A DNA stretch of 64,000 bases from Candidatus Poribacteria bacterium (GTDB taxonomy: Bacteria; Poribacteria; WGA-4E; WGA-3G), in assembly GCA_003635195.1 (NCBI GenBank), contig PYIY01000156.1, forward strand, positions 1-64,000, given 5' to 3'. The notes beneath the pieces are model-generated. The model saw only the letters and a list, made by a program, of their open reading frames with translations. It was not told the origin of the DNA and did no database searches. The translations under genes were made by a program, and so were the position numbers. This document shows, in pieces, positions 51,991 to 60,587 of this stretch (positions are counted from its first letter, which is position 1; each line of letters opens with the position of its first letter).

Positions 51991-52782
51991 TTAGTCTGTT
52001 CCGGATGGTAGGTCTAAGTAAGTGTAAGGGTCATAACCTGCGTCATCATATTCTATTACAGTGAATCCAGGAGGGATAACCCCATTCCGCATCTCTCCTG
52101 GGGCAAAAGTGTAGGAAGCACTGAGTGCATCCTTAATGGGACGTATGAGAACACCGTCATCATTTTCTTCAGGTTCACCATATTCAACATAGATGACATT
52201 CGGATAAGTCAAGTAAACCTTTCCATCACCGCTACCATTACCGGTCGCACCGAGAAAGTTCTGGTCTCCCTCTGTCCAGGCCTTTACCATGACGCGACTG
52301 AGAAGTTCTTTTCTCATTAACTGCTCGCGAGACTTATTTCCTTTGGGTGGCGGTCTCAGCCAGAAAGGCGTAAATGGATAGTCCGCAGGCACTTCAGGAT
52401 AAGGCCCAAATCCAAAAGGCGAGACGGGGACATCTTCAGCGGGTGTTTCCTCTGTTCCGACATCGTCGGGTAAGAACGCATCCGCGACATCAAGCGTCTC
52501 GGTCTCGTTGGGTAACGCCTCGGTCGCCTCGGGTATCGGTGTGTCCGTGTTTGCGTCGGGCGTGTTCGTAACGCCTTCGGTTTGAAAATCAATAGGTGCG
52601 GTGTTTGTCTCCGGCGTGTTTTTGATCGACACCACCGGTTGCGGTCTCTTTGCCAAATTGGCTTCAGTCGTGCGGTGGACGTGCCAACTATAGAGCAAAC
52701 TGCCCCCAACACACAGCACAAAGAACGCGAGCCCCGCTTGGAACCAGCGACTGGAAAGTAAATTACGAAACATATTATTCAC
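51991..52782 (-). CDS. Membrane-anchored Pro/Thr/Glu-rich protein, first gene of cassette 2
   Basis: 263 residues: N-terminal anchor (WFQAGLAFFVLCVGGSLLYSW), a long acidic Pro/Thr linker (about 45-135), then a globular C-terminal part (GNKSREQLMRKELLSRVMVKAWTEGDQNFLGATGNGSGDGKVYLTYPNVIYVEYGEPEEND). No family recognised. It is first after the sigma-54 promoter at 52861-52878; the ~70-nt leader has no strong ribosome site. The overall plan (anchor, linker, small domain) resembles proteins of cassette 1 but sequence similarity is not obvious. Confidence 0.68.
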   Translation of the reverse strand: MNNMFRNLLSSRWFQAGLAFFVLCVGGSLLYSWHVHRTTEANLAKRPQPVVSIKNTPETNTAPIDFQTEGVTNTPDANTDTPIPEATEALPNETETLDVADAFLPDDVGTEETPAEDVPVSPFGFGPYPEVPADYPFTPFWLRPPPKGNKSREQLMRKELLSRVMVKAWTEGDQNFLGATGNGSGDGKVYLTYPNVIYVEYGEPEENDDGVLIRPIKDALSASYTFAPGEMRNGVIPPGFTVIEYDDAGYDPYTYLDLPSGTD

Positions 52783-52860
52783 CTTTGTCCTTTAACTACC
52801 TCATCTTTGGTAGCACTATTGGTGTCCTACGTGCTACAAGTTGAGCTCACGTTTATAGTG

Positions 52861-52878
52861 TAGCAAGTATCATGCCAA
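52861..52878 (-). promoter_or_regulatory. Sigma-54 (-24/-12) promoter, cassette 2
   Basis: On the minus strand TTGGCATGATACTTGCTA: GG and GC elements with 10-nt spacing. It differs from the cassette-1 promoter at one base (C for T). Predicted start about 52851, leader about 70 nt. Confidence 0.83.
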
Positions 52879-52920
52879 TGTGAGAAACCTGACTATTAGG
52901 GGATCCCACGATTTTTCCAC

Positions 52921-52979
52921 TGTAAAGAATCTTTACACTTGTCAATATTTTTTACACTGGACTGTAAGGATTCTTTACA
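52921..52979 (-). promoter_or_regulatory. Three tandem 17-bp palindromic activator sites, cassette 2
   Basis: TGTAAAGAATCTTTACA (52921-52937, perfect 7-bp arms), TGTCAATATTTTTTACA (52940-52956, degenerate) and TGTAAGGATTCTTTACA (52963-52979). They lie 43-101 bp upstream of the -24/-12 promoter on the minus strand. The palindrome is unrelated to that of cassette 1, consistent with a different activator. Confidence 0.75.
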
Positions 52980-53110
52980 CTTGATACACTAAACGCGTGA
53001 TTCTGGCTCGAATGCTGAGCCTCGTAATAGCAAGTCTCCTGAGAAAGATGAACGGACGCAATGCATCAGCAAACCTTTCTGCTGTAGGCACGCTTACATT
53101 TGCATAAGTC

Positions 53111-54190
53111 CTATGTCTCACTCCTATAGGTGCGTAACTTGGTGTGTAAGGTGGTCCGGCTAATCCCTAAAACCGTTGCCGTTTTTGCCTTATTCCCATT
53201 CTCTCGCGCCAAAGTCATCAAGATGGCTGATTTCTCTATCTCTTGCAGGGTTGTCCCCATCGGGAAGGGCAGCACGGAATATTCTGTGGCGTTAGGATTT
53301 GCTGGGGCTGTTGCATCAGCCGACGGCAATGGGTCAACTTGAGGTGTCCGCAAGTCTTGTGGTAAGTGGTGCGGTAAGATTTCACCCTCTTCCGCTAAGA
53401 GTACCGCGCGACCGATGACACCTTCCAACTCCCGGATATTCCCAGGCCAGTCATAAGCATCAAATAACGAGAGGACTTCTGGATTTATGTCGGCTACTTT
53501 TTGATTGGAAGCGTTGGTTTCCTTTTTCAAAAAGTGTTTTGCCAACAGCGGAATGTCTTCCCGCCGCTCCCGTAACGCCGGTAGTTCGATATGAAGGGAT
53601 TTTAATCGCTCATAAAGATCCCGGCGAAACTTGCCTGCTGCAACCGCTTCTATAAGGTCGATATTTGTCGCTGCAAGGACGCGCACTTTCACCGGAATCT
53701 GCTTTGTCCCACCCATGCGGCGAATCTCGTTTTCCTGAAGGACCCGCAGCAGTTTCGGTTGTAGGCGTATCGGAAGTTCTCCGATTTCGTCAAGGAACAG
53801 GGTGCTTCCCGATGCGGTTTCAAACAGTCCAATGTGTTGATTATCCGCGCCGGTAAACGCGCCCTTCTCATGTCCAAAGAGTTCGCTTTCTATCAGGTTC
53901 TCCGCAATCCCCGCACAGTTCACGATGCCTATGGGGTGCATTGCATAAGGGCTCTCTGCGTGCAAAGCATGCGCGACGAGTTCTTTACCTGTCCCGGTCT
54001 CTCCAGAAATCAGCACTATTTTATCAGATTTTGCGAACGTGTCAATACGTTTCAGCACTTTAAGATGCACGGTACTCTCACCGATAATATGGTCGTAATT
54101 CCCATGCAACTTCTCTCTTGATAACAGCATTTCGGTGCCACCTTTTCTGCCCCTCGGGGCGGTTATGTAAGCCTTGAAGAACTTACGCAT
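53111..54190 (-). CDS. Sigma-54 enhancer-binding activator, receiver-less
   Basis: 359 residues. Only about 30 residues precede the AAA+ domain: Walker A GETGTGKE (63-70), GAFTGA (110-115), Walker B STLFLDE (129-135), YDWPGNIRELEGVIGRAV, and a C-terminal Fis-type helix-turn-helix NKAKTATVLGISRTTLHTKLRTY. The ATG at 54190 has GAGG close upstream; an internal ATG at 54130 with AAAAGGTGG is an alternative. Known: such proteins act on distant enhancers and need an external control (as PspA for PspF). It is the first gene upstream of the cassette-2 sites on the same strand. Its TAG stop lies inside a TTGCATAAGTCCTAT repeat. Confidence 0.9.
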   Translation of the reverse strand: MRKFFKAYITAPRGRKGGTEMLLSREKLHGNYDHIIGESTVHLKVLKRIDTFAKSDKIVLISGETGTGKELVAHALHAESPYAMHPIGIVNCAGIAENLIESELFGHEKGAFTGADNQHIGLFETASGSTLFLDEIGELPIRLQPKLLRVLQENEIRRMGGTKQIPVKVRVLAATNIDLIEAVAAGKFRRDLYERLKSLHIELPALRERREDIPLLAKHFLKKETNASNQKVADINPEVLSLFDAYDWPGNIRELEGVIGRAVLLAEEGEILPHHLPQDLRTPQVDPLPSADATAPANPNATEYSVLPFPMGTTLQEIEKSAILMTLARENGNKAKTATVLGISRTTLHTKLRTYRSET

Positions 54191-54762
54191 TGCCTCTTAT
54201 AGTAAAACCTATAATTAATAGGGCACTCTCAAACAGTCTGAATACCTATAACAGGCATTCAGACTGGCACAAACTAAAAGTTTATGCTACAAAGATGTTC
54301 ATTTATTTATGGGCTTCACTATAAAAGTCAAAATCTATCATCTTGTACTCAGTTTGCGTAAGTCCTATTGTCTTTCATGTAATACGAAACAAAAAATAGA
54401 GTCTTCATATTACTGTAACGCGTATGTCAGGACGAAAGGTTGCATAAAATAGATATTAGACATGATAAAGACATAGTTTTTGCTGAAAAAGGGGGTATAT
54501 CGTTAGAAATTTAGGTTTTATGCCAACGGGAGCACTCGGTGATTTGTGCGTTAGGGTTTCGGAATATGGATAGGTTATTATATAAGACGTTTAAGGAGGG
54601 CAAAACGGTCACTTTGATGAAAAAATGCTTTTTCTGCAAGGATAAATAGGATGGGGTGCTGTATCACGTCTGGACGCGATACAGCACTCACGCCTAAATC
54701 CTACCACCATAGATGTCAATTTAGGGTTGCGGTTTTTGAAGTCATCAATATTTCCGCGTAGT
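54191..54762. other. Gap upstream of the second activator: palindromes, no gene
   Basis: Perfect 10-bp inverted repeat CAGTCTGAAT (54234-54243) / ATTCAGACTG (54257-54266), 44 nt upstream of the activator ATG. TTGCGTAAGTCCTAT at 54354-54368. Hairpin GTGCTGTATC (54656-54665) / GATACAGCAC (54678-54687) with an inner CGTC/GACG pair. A CCATAGATGTCAATTTAG fragment near 54706 belongs to the repeat family at 50053. No gene-like frame. Confidence 0.55.
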
Positions 54763-54836
54763 ATCCGGTTCGGTTAGGGGATTTAGTCTGGGGATAGACT
54801 AAATCCATTCCTTGTATTACATTCCGAACCTACCGG
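54763..54836 (+). repeat. 74-bp repeat, right copy
   Basis: See the left copy at 50712-50785; one mismatch (G for A). A shortened version lacking the inner hairpin (ATCCGGTTCGGTTAGG, AAACC, AAACCTACCGGGCCTGGG) follows at about 54847-54888. Confidence 0.88.
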
Positions 54837-54899
54837 GCCTGGGGTAGTATCCGGTTCGGTTAGGAAACCAAACCTACCGGGCCTGGGTCTGATGAAACT

Positions 54900-55802
54900 T
54901 TAGTCCATTTCCACACCGGACATCTGTTCCAGTGCCAACATCAAAGCCTGTGTGCCTAACCTACCGTGTCCTTGTGCTTGCACCGCAGTGTAGAGTTGAT
55001 GCACTAATGCCAACCCCGGTAGACTCAGATTCATCTTGCGCGCCTCGTCTAAGGCGATGCTCATGTCTTTGATGAAATGCTCTACGAAGAAGCCGGGATC
55101 GAAGTTCCGTTGCAAAACCCGCGGCGCGAGGTTATCTAAGGACCAGCAGGCGGCTGCGCCGCCACTGATTGACGATAACATTGTTTCCAAATCCAGACCG
55201 GCTCTGTGTCCGTAGATGAGTCCCTCACAGACCCCGATCATTGTGCCGGAAATCGTGATCTGATTACACATTTTGGTGTGTTGTCCAGCCCCCGCGCCGC
55301 CTTGGTGAACGATGTTTTTCCCCATCGCTTCAAAGAGTGGCATCACGGCTTGCACTGCGTCCTCATCGCCACCGACCATGATAGAGAGGCGCGCCTCTTT
55401 CGCACCAACATCGCCACCTGAGACGGGAGCATCTACTGATGAGACATCTTGTGCTTGTGCGGCGGCGTAAATCTCTTGTGCAAGCGAGGGTTCCGTTGTC
55501 GTCATATCAACGACGATGCTTCCGGGTTTCGCGCCTTTTAAAATACCGTTATCACCGAGGTAGACCTCACGGACATCGGGTGGAAATCCGACGATGGTGA
55601 AAACAACATCGGAAACCGCTGCGACATCACTGGGTGCGTCTGCCCATGCTGCGCCTGCGTCCAAAAGTGGGTCCGCCTTCGCTTTTGTGCGGTTATAGAC
55701 CGTCATCCCATATCCCAAGTCCATCAGATGTTGGCACATCCAGCGTCCCATCACGCCGGTGCCGACCCAACCGAGTTTCGTTGTCGTAGGTTCAATTTTC
55801 AT
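54900..55802 (-). CDS. Beta-hydroxyacid dehydrogenase family NAD(P)-oxidoreductase
   Basis: 300 residues of the 3-hydroxyisobutyrate/tartronate-semialdehyde reductase family: N-terminal [13 protein letters not shown] (10-22, dinucleotide fold), [39 protein letters not shown] (substrate loop), [13 protein letters not shown] (catalytic Lys), and [18 protein letters not shown]. Known: reduces or oxidises short 3-hydroxy acids in the cytoplasm. The exact substrate is not readable. Confidence 0.87.
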   Translation of the reverse strand: MKIEPTTTKLGWVGTGVMGRWMCQHLMDLGYGMTVYNRTKAKADPLLDAGAAWADAPSDVAAVSDVVFTIVGFPPDVREVYLGDNGILKGAKPGSIVVDMTTTEPSLAQEIYAAAQAQDVSSVDAPVSGGDVGAKEARLSIMVGGDEDAVQAVMPLFEAMGKNIVHQGGAGAGQHTKMCNQITISGTMIGVCEGLIYGHRAGLDLETMLSSISGGAAACWSLDNLAPRVLQRNFDPGFFVEHFIKDMSIALDEARKMNLSLPGLALVHQLYTAVQAQGHGRLGTQALMLALEQMSGVEMD

Positions 55803-55860
55803 AATATTCCTTTCTTATACCTTATTTTAACTGTTAAGTTTCGGATAAACCGGACAGGTC

Positions 55861-56916
55861 TTATAACATAGCGTCTTTAGACACATCCTTTTTGTTATTT
55901 CTAAAATCTTTAGTTACCTGTAAACTGATTATGATACCACCCACAACGACGGCGCAATAGATACTAAAGAACCGTGTTAGTAAGACAAAAGGCGTTATCA
56001 AATCTTTGGAGAGCAGATTCTTCATCAGACTATCCATTACAACCTCCGCGACACCACTTGCCCCGGGACTCGGTGCGAACAGCACGACAAAGTTTAGCAC
56101 TAATCCAATGACGCAGAGTTCCCAGAGCGTTGTATCTCCATTAAGTGCCTGGACGACGATGTAGCTGCCGACGATGCGTGCGCCGATGAAACCGCAGGTC
56201 AAAGGTATACTCAACGCGCAAGTCCATTTGTGATCACGCAGGAACATAGTCGCGAACGTTTTGTGTTCATTCGTCAGTTGTTCTACTTTTAATGTGGCGC
56301 GTTCTAAGACAGGGGCAAGCCTTTTGAATCTTCGCTGTGCAGTATCGCACAGCCAATGAAAAAAACGGAAGACAAATTCCGGTTTGAAAAGCAGCAAGAG
56401 AAACGATGTAAACACCAAGCCGAACATCAAAAAACTAAATAGACTTACCCATGTAGCACCTTTTGGTAGAAAAGGTGGATCTAACCAGAGGATCACACCT
56501 GCACAGAGAATGAGGGTAACGAGTGTTGACAGAAAGCAGATGATACCTGATGTTATTGCTCCTGACAGCGGAACACCTGTCCGAGTATAGATGTAGAGGT
56601 GACCAACTCCACCCGTCTGGAATGGCGTGATAGCTGAGACACAGAGGGTCGCTAAATTCGCCCGGAGGCTATCGCGGAATCGAATCGTTGGTGTTACTTT
56701 CCGAATGAAAATGTGGAAACGAAGTGCGCCGAAAAACCAGTCTACAAACATAGCCAGACAGGCACCGAGGAGCATCTCAATCCGCATCTCTCGAAAAACT
56801 TGCTTTATATCTTGACCACCGCTCCACAAAAAACTGATGAATAATCCAGCGAATGTACACACTATAAAAAGAAGCGTGCCACGAACCACGTTTTCGCGGT
56901 TCAAGAATTCCTGCAT
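55861..56916 (-). CDS. Lysylphosphatidylglycerol synthase TM-like / flippase-like membrane protein
   Basis: 351 residues, about eight membrane segments. Family marks: LRFHIFIRKV, SLRANLATLCVSAITPFQTGGVGHLYIYTRTGVPLSGAITSG and FAPSPGASGVAEVV. Known: this domain (MprF N-terminal part, AglD-like) moves or supports lipid-linked molecules in the inner membrane. No synthetase domain is attached. Confidence 0.82.
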   Translation of the reverse strand: MQEFLNRENVVRGTLLFIVCTFAGLFISFLWSGGQDIKQVFREMRIEMLLGACLAMFVDWFFGALRFHIFIRKVTPTIRFRDSLRANLATLCVSAITPFQTGGVGHLYIYTRTGVPLSGAITSGIICFLSTLVTLILCAGVILWLDPPFLPKGATWVSLFSFLMFGLVFTSFLLLLFKPEFVFRFFHWLCDTAQRRFKRLAPVLERATLKVEQLTNEHKTFATMFLRDHKWTCALSIPLTCGFIGARIVGSYIVVQALNGDTTLWELCVIGLVLNFVVLFAPSPGASGVAEVVMDSLMKNLLSKDLITPFVLLTRFFSIYCAVVVGGIIISLQVTKDFRNNKKDVSKDAML

Positions 56917-56955
56917 TGCCAGTGAAGTCTCCTTTGTTGGGAATTAACTTGTTCC

Positions 56956-57801
56956 CTACTCGGCAACGAGTGTCAACGTTAAACTAATATCCATTGGCAT
57001 TGCCGAGTGCGTCAATGCCCCAACAGAGATGAGATCTACGCCGGTTGCTGCCACAGTTTTTACCTTGTCAAGTGTAATCCCACCGGACGCTTCTATCACT
57101 GCGAGATCTCCCACTTCATGTACAACACTTTTCATGGTACTGGGAGACATGTTATCAAGGAGTAGGATGTCCGCTCCTGCTTTTAGGGCTTTATCAACTT
57201 GGTCGAGCGTTTCAACTTCGACCTCAATCTTTGCAGTGTGTGGCACAGTTTGCCGTGCGCGCTGCACGGCGTTACGAATACCACCGGCAGCGACAATATG
57301 GTTATCTTTGATGAGCACACCATCATAAAGCCCAAAACGGTGGTTTTGCCCACCGCCGACACGCACGGCGTATTTCTGAACGGCGCGCCATCCGGCAGCA
57401 GTCTTCCGAGTGTCCACAATTTTGGTATGGTAATCAGCGACGGCTGCCACAAATTGTGCGGTGAGTGTGGCGATGCCAGAGAGTCGTTGCAGAAAGTTGA
57501 GTGCTGTCCGTTCGCCAATCAGGATGGTTTTAGCACTGCCTTGTACCTCGGCGATCGGCGTGCCTGCGACCACAGCATCGCCATCTTTGACACGTGTGCG
57601 AAACGTCAGTGTCGCATCTAACTTCTCAAACACGCGCTCGGCGACCGGTAACCCTGCGACAATACCCTCGCTTTTCGCAAGAAGTGTTCCTATGCCTGTT
57701 TGTGTAGGTGGCACTGTTGCATCTGTCGTTATGTCCCCAATACCGATGTCCTCTTCAAAGGCAAGTTCTATTAAAGGGTCTAATGAACGCAGGTTAAGCA
57801 T
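56956..57801 (-). CDS. nadC: Nicotinate-nucleotide pyrophosphorylase (carboxylating)
   Basis: 281 residues. Hallmarks: EDIGIGDITTDATV, GERTALNFLQRLSGIATLT, IVDTRKTAAGWRAVQKYAVRVGGGQNHRFGLYDGVLIKDNHI, IEVEVETLDQV, DILLLDNMSPSTMK and VIEASGGITLDKVKTVAATGVDLISVGALTHSA. Known: converts quinolinate plus PRPP to nicotinate mononucleotide in NAD synthesis. No nadA or nadB is adjacent. Confidence 0.95.
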   Translation of the reverse strand: MLNLRSLDPLIELAFEEDIGIGDITTDATVPPTQTGIGTLLAKSEGIVAGLPVAERVFEKLDATLTFRTRVKDGDAVVAGTPIAEVQGSAKTILIGERTALNFLQRLSGIATLTAQFVAAVADYHTKIVDTRKTAAGWRAVQKYAVRVGGGQNHRFGLYDGVLIKDNHIVAAGGIRNAVQRARQTVPHTAKIEVEVETLDQVDKALKAGADILLLDNMSPSTMKSVVHEVGDLAVIEASGGITLDKVKTVAATGVDLISVGALTHSAMPMDISLTLTLVAE

Positions 57802-57825
57802 ATTTTTTTCGTTTTGAAGCCGCCT

Positions 57826-58212
57826 CTAATACATGACTATCTCTCCGTTAATGTTTCCTGCCTCATCAATTGTAATCAGGGCAAGTCCCAGGGCATTTGC
57901 CAAATCAAAGCACGCTCGCCAAGACGCTTCTGAAACTCCCCAATCTCCCACGAGATCGCTAAGCGGTTCCGAGTTATAGGCACCTATATCAAGATAAAGA
58001 AAATCTTCCGGCGTTGCGTCTTCGTATTCAACGATAACGTTCAAGCCGAGTTTCCACTCTCGTTCTAAATCCTCTTGATCTTTTATTGGCAGTTGATATC
58101 GTTCAAGGACACTTTCATAGCATTCACGCGTTTCTTCTTCAAGTTCCAGAAGCCGGCGTTGCCTACGTTCAAGTTCTTGTATGCGTTTTCTCGAATTTTT
58201 TCCGTGCTTCAT
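57826..58212 (-). CDS. Hypothetical protein with N-terminal coiled coil
   Basis: 128 residues from ATG 58212 (MKHGKNSRKRIQELERRQRRLLELEEETRECYESVLERYQLP), a basic-acidic helix, then a compact C-terminal domain (IVEYEDATPEDFLYLDIGAYNSEPLSDLVGDWGVSEASWRACFDLANALGLALITIDEAG). A longer frame would overlap the next gene by 94 nt and is rejected. It lies 24 nt before nadC. Family unknown. Confidence 0.6.
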   Translation of the reverse strand: MKHGKNSRKRIQELERRQRRLLELEEETRECYESVLERYQLPIKDQEDLEREWKLGLNVIVEYEDATPEDFLYLDIGAYNSEPLSDLVGDWGVSEASWRACFDLANALGLALITIDEAGNINGEIVMY

Positions 58213-58274
58213 TGGTCGCAACCTTATTTGAATAGGCGCGGTTTGAGCCGCGCCGTTTCTGTTCTGGAGAAGCC

Positions 58275-59189
58275 TTAATACCTTTCCAGATAGGGTGTTA
58301 GGAACTTCTTCGCGTCCTCTGTGACATCCCACGCGTTGGGCCAGAAACAGAGATCGATAGAGAACCAATCGCCATCATACCCCGTTTCGTCCATGATGAC
58401 AGGGATGATTGCATCGAAATCCAGCACGCCGTCTCCGAAAGGTGCGTGTGTACTGGTATGGTCATCGTGAAGCGAGTTATCGGAATCGATGAGGTGGAAG
58501 TGACCGATTTGCCCCTTGAGTTGACGGGCGAGATCAATGACTCCGTTATCACCGAGTGTCTCCTGTTCACCGACCTGCCTTGCCCCAACGACTGCACACA
58601 TCTGCGCGTGGCATGTATCGAACATGACTTTGAAATTCGGATGATCAACAGCCTTTGGCATATTAATAATGTCGCTGGGTTTGTTGAACATAAATCCGGG
58701 TTCAAATTCCCAAAGCATTAGCACGCCGTGGTCTTCTGCGACTTGCGCACAGCGTTTCCAAACGGAGACGATCCGATCCCAGGCTTCCTCCCGACTCACC
58801 CCCGGAATTTCCTCTTCAGCATCTGTAACAGTGTCTACTCGGATTGCAGGCGACCCGAGATCCAAGGCGAGTTGGAGATTTTCTTTGAACAGTTTGAAGT
58901 ATTTATCGTCCTCTTGCGCTTCATCTGTGGCGGGCCCCGGGTGCGACCAGAAATCAGCGGCTAACCCAGAGACTTCCAAGCCGTAATAGGAGATTAAACC
59001 TTTAACGGCATCCCGATCGCTTTTCATCGGATAGTCGTTAATATCAATATGCGGTTTGAATGCCCCGATTTCAACGCCGTCAAATTCCAGTTCGCTGAGA
59101 CGCTTGACGACATCATCAAACGGGACAGGATTATCTTCATAAGGACCAAATGCGTAAGCCCAACTTCCAATCGACAATTTTTTTGCCAT
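58275..59189 (-). CDS. Sugar phosphate isomerase/epimerase-like TIM barrel
   Basis: 304 residues, xylose-isomerase-like TIM barrel: FDGVEIGAFKPHI (Glu), VLMLWEFEPGF (Glu), FKVMFDTCHAQM (Asp, His), IGHFHLIDSDNSLHDDHTSTHAPFGDGVLDFDAII and WFSIDLCFWP. GGAGAAAAC precedes the ATG. A distant paralogue of the gene at 18275. Substrate unknown. Confidence 0.82.
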   Translation of the reverse strand: MAKKLSIGSWAYAFGPYEDNPVPFDDVVKRLSELEFDGVEIGAFKPHIDINDYPMKSDRDAVKGLISYYGLEVSGLAADFWSHPGPATDEAQEDDKYFKLFKENLQLALDLGSPAIRVDTVTDAEEEIPGVSREEAWDRIVSVWKRCAQVAEDHGVLMLWEFEPGFMFNKPSDIINMPKAVDHPNFKVMFDTCHAQMCAVVGARQVGEQETLGDNGVIDLARQLKGQIGHFHLIDSDNSLHDDHTSTHAPFGDGVLDFDAIIPVIMDETGYDGDWFSIDLCFWPNAWDVTEDAKKFLTPYLERY

Positions 59190-59308
59190 GTTTTCTCCTT
59201 TTTAATTTTACCTTGCGGAGCAACGACAGAGGTTAGAACTTTGACGTGCTACTCTCTGGAGTCGCCCTCCATCTCATTACGGGCTACGGGTTTTGCGCTA
59301 TAGTGTAA

Positions 59309-60526
59309 TTATGATACACCCATAACCAAAGTCTGAACCGTTGTTTCGAGTTCAAGTGTTATCTGCTCTACCGTTTCTCTTTTTTCTGTTTTATAGGTAT
59401 CGTAGCATTCTCGGAGATTTTTGGGTTCACCGACACGGAGTGATGCGACCCGTGGTCCCCGCATTTTTGCTGTACCAAACACTTCTCTTTCCAGACGGAT
59501 AATGACCTCAAGGAACCGTTCCGGTGAAGGTTCTTTGGCGACATACCCATCCGAAATCGCTATAAAATTAATTAACCGCTCCAGGTCGGGATAGAATTGT
59601 TGGAATTTCTGGAGCAATTCTTCATGTATCTTCTGTTCGTACTCGGTCATCTGTTCGATGTCTTTATAGATTTCGGCATCAACCAGATTTTTCAACGCAC
59701 GTACCCGTGTGAGCACATCGGCATCAGTATGAATACCCATAATCTGTTCCGCATGGGACAATATCTGTTCTTTGAGATTTTGGATATGCACGTCAAGGGG
59801 CACAGTTTCGTTCATCTTATATTGGTATTCCGCTGCAAGTGTCCTAAGGACTGCGACACCGATGCGTCTCAATCGTTCGTAACGTCCTATTGATTCTCTT
59901 TCAATAGGTGGGAGGATAGCAAGTTCTAACTTCGTGAGCGCGGCATCAATAGCGTCCCACATGTCCTGTGGATAATGATATTTGATCCCGATAGGGACAA
60001 TATAGAGCGGTTTGCTGATTTCCGCTTTTTGCATGTCGTCTAAAGCCCAGAAGCAGAGTTGTGTAATACCCCTTTCAAAGCGCATAACGGTAGCGTTCTG
60101 CCGTGAAATTTCTCCCTCTCCGAAGATGACAATTGGCGAGTCGCCTTTCGTTAAGATTTCACGTGTTGTGCGGAAGGCGTTTCGGTCCGCGGTACCACGG
60201 ACAATCGAATACGCGCCGAACCACTGCAACAAAAGACTGCATAAACCCCCGAATTTTCCGTTATCAAATGTCTCTCGAGCGGTCAGATAATAGTACTGCT
60301 GAGAGCGTCGTTTGGACAAAAGAAACATAACGGCTGGATCCGCGTGTGCCGCGTGGTTCGGTGCTAACACGGTCGGATGTCCATCCGTCGTTTTCAAACG
60401 GGCAATGGACTCAGTATCAACCTCTAATGTTAACCCCTTCAAATACAAGCGGTTGATGAGCGGCATAATGGCTTTGCCGACCTGAATCACTGTTTTATTC
60501 GGTTTAGGGGGTTTAAAGTCTAACAT
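59309..60526 (-). CDS. PlsC-like acyltransferase
   Basis: 405 residues. Acyltransferase block I NHAAHAD (57-63, His58 and Asp63), a GEGEISRQN block III-like motif, and LYIVPIGIKYHYP block IV. The C-terminal 200 residues are helical and have no assigned motif, making the protein longer than standard PlsC. Known: lysophosphatidic acid acyltransferase or a glycerophospholipid remodelling enzyme at the inner membrane. Confidence 0.8.
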   Translation of the reverse strand: MLDFKPPKPNKTVIQVGKAIMPLINRLYLKGLTLEVDTESIARLKTTDGHPTVLAPNHAAHADPAVMFLLSKRRSQQYYYLTARETFDNGKFGGLCSLLLQWFGAYSIVRGTADRNAFRTTREILTKGDSPIVIFGEGEISRQNATVMRFERGITQLCFWALDDMQKAEISKPLYIVPIGIKYHYPQDMWDAIDAALTKLELAILPPIERESIGRYERLRRIGVAVLRTLAAEYQYKMNETVPLDVHIQNLKEQILSHAEQIMGIHTDADVLTRVRALKNLVDAEIYKDIEQMTEYEQKIHEELLQKFQQFYPDLERLINFIAISDGYVAKEPSPERFLEVIIRLEREVFGTAKMRGPRVASLRVGEPKNLRECYDTYKTEKRETVEQITLELETTVQTLVMGVS

Positions 60527-60587
60527 TGCCTACTACCGTTTGCGTCACGCAGCAAGTTGTTACGGCATACGACGTATGCCTGCTACT

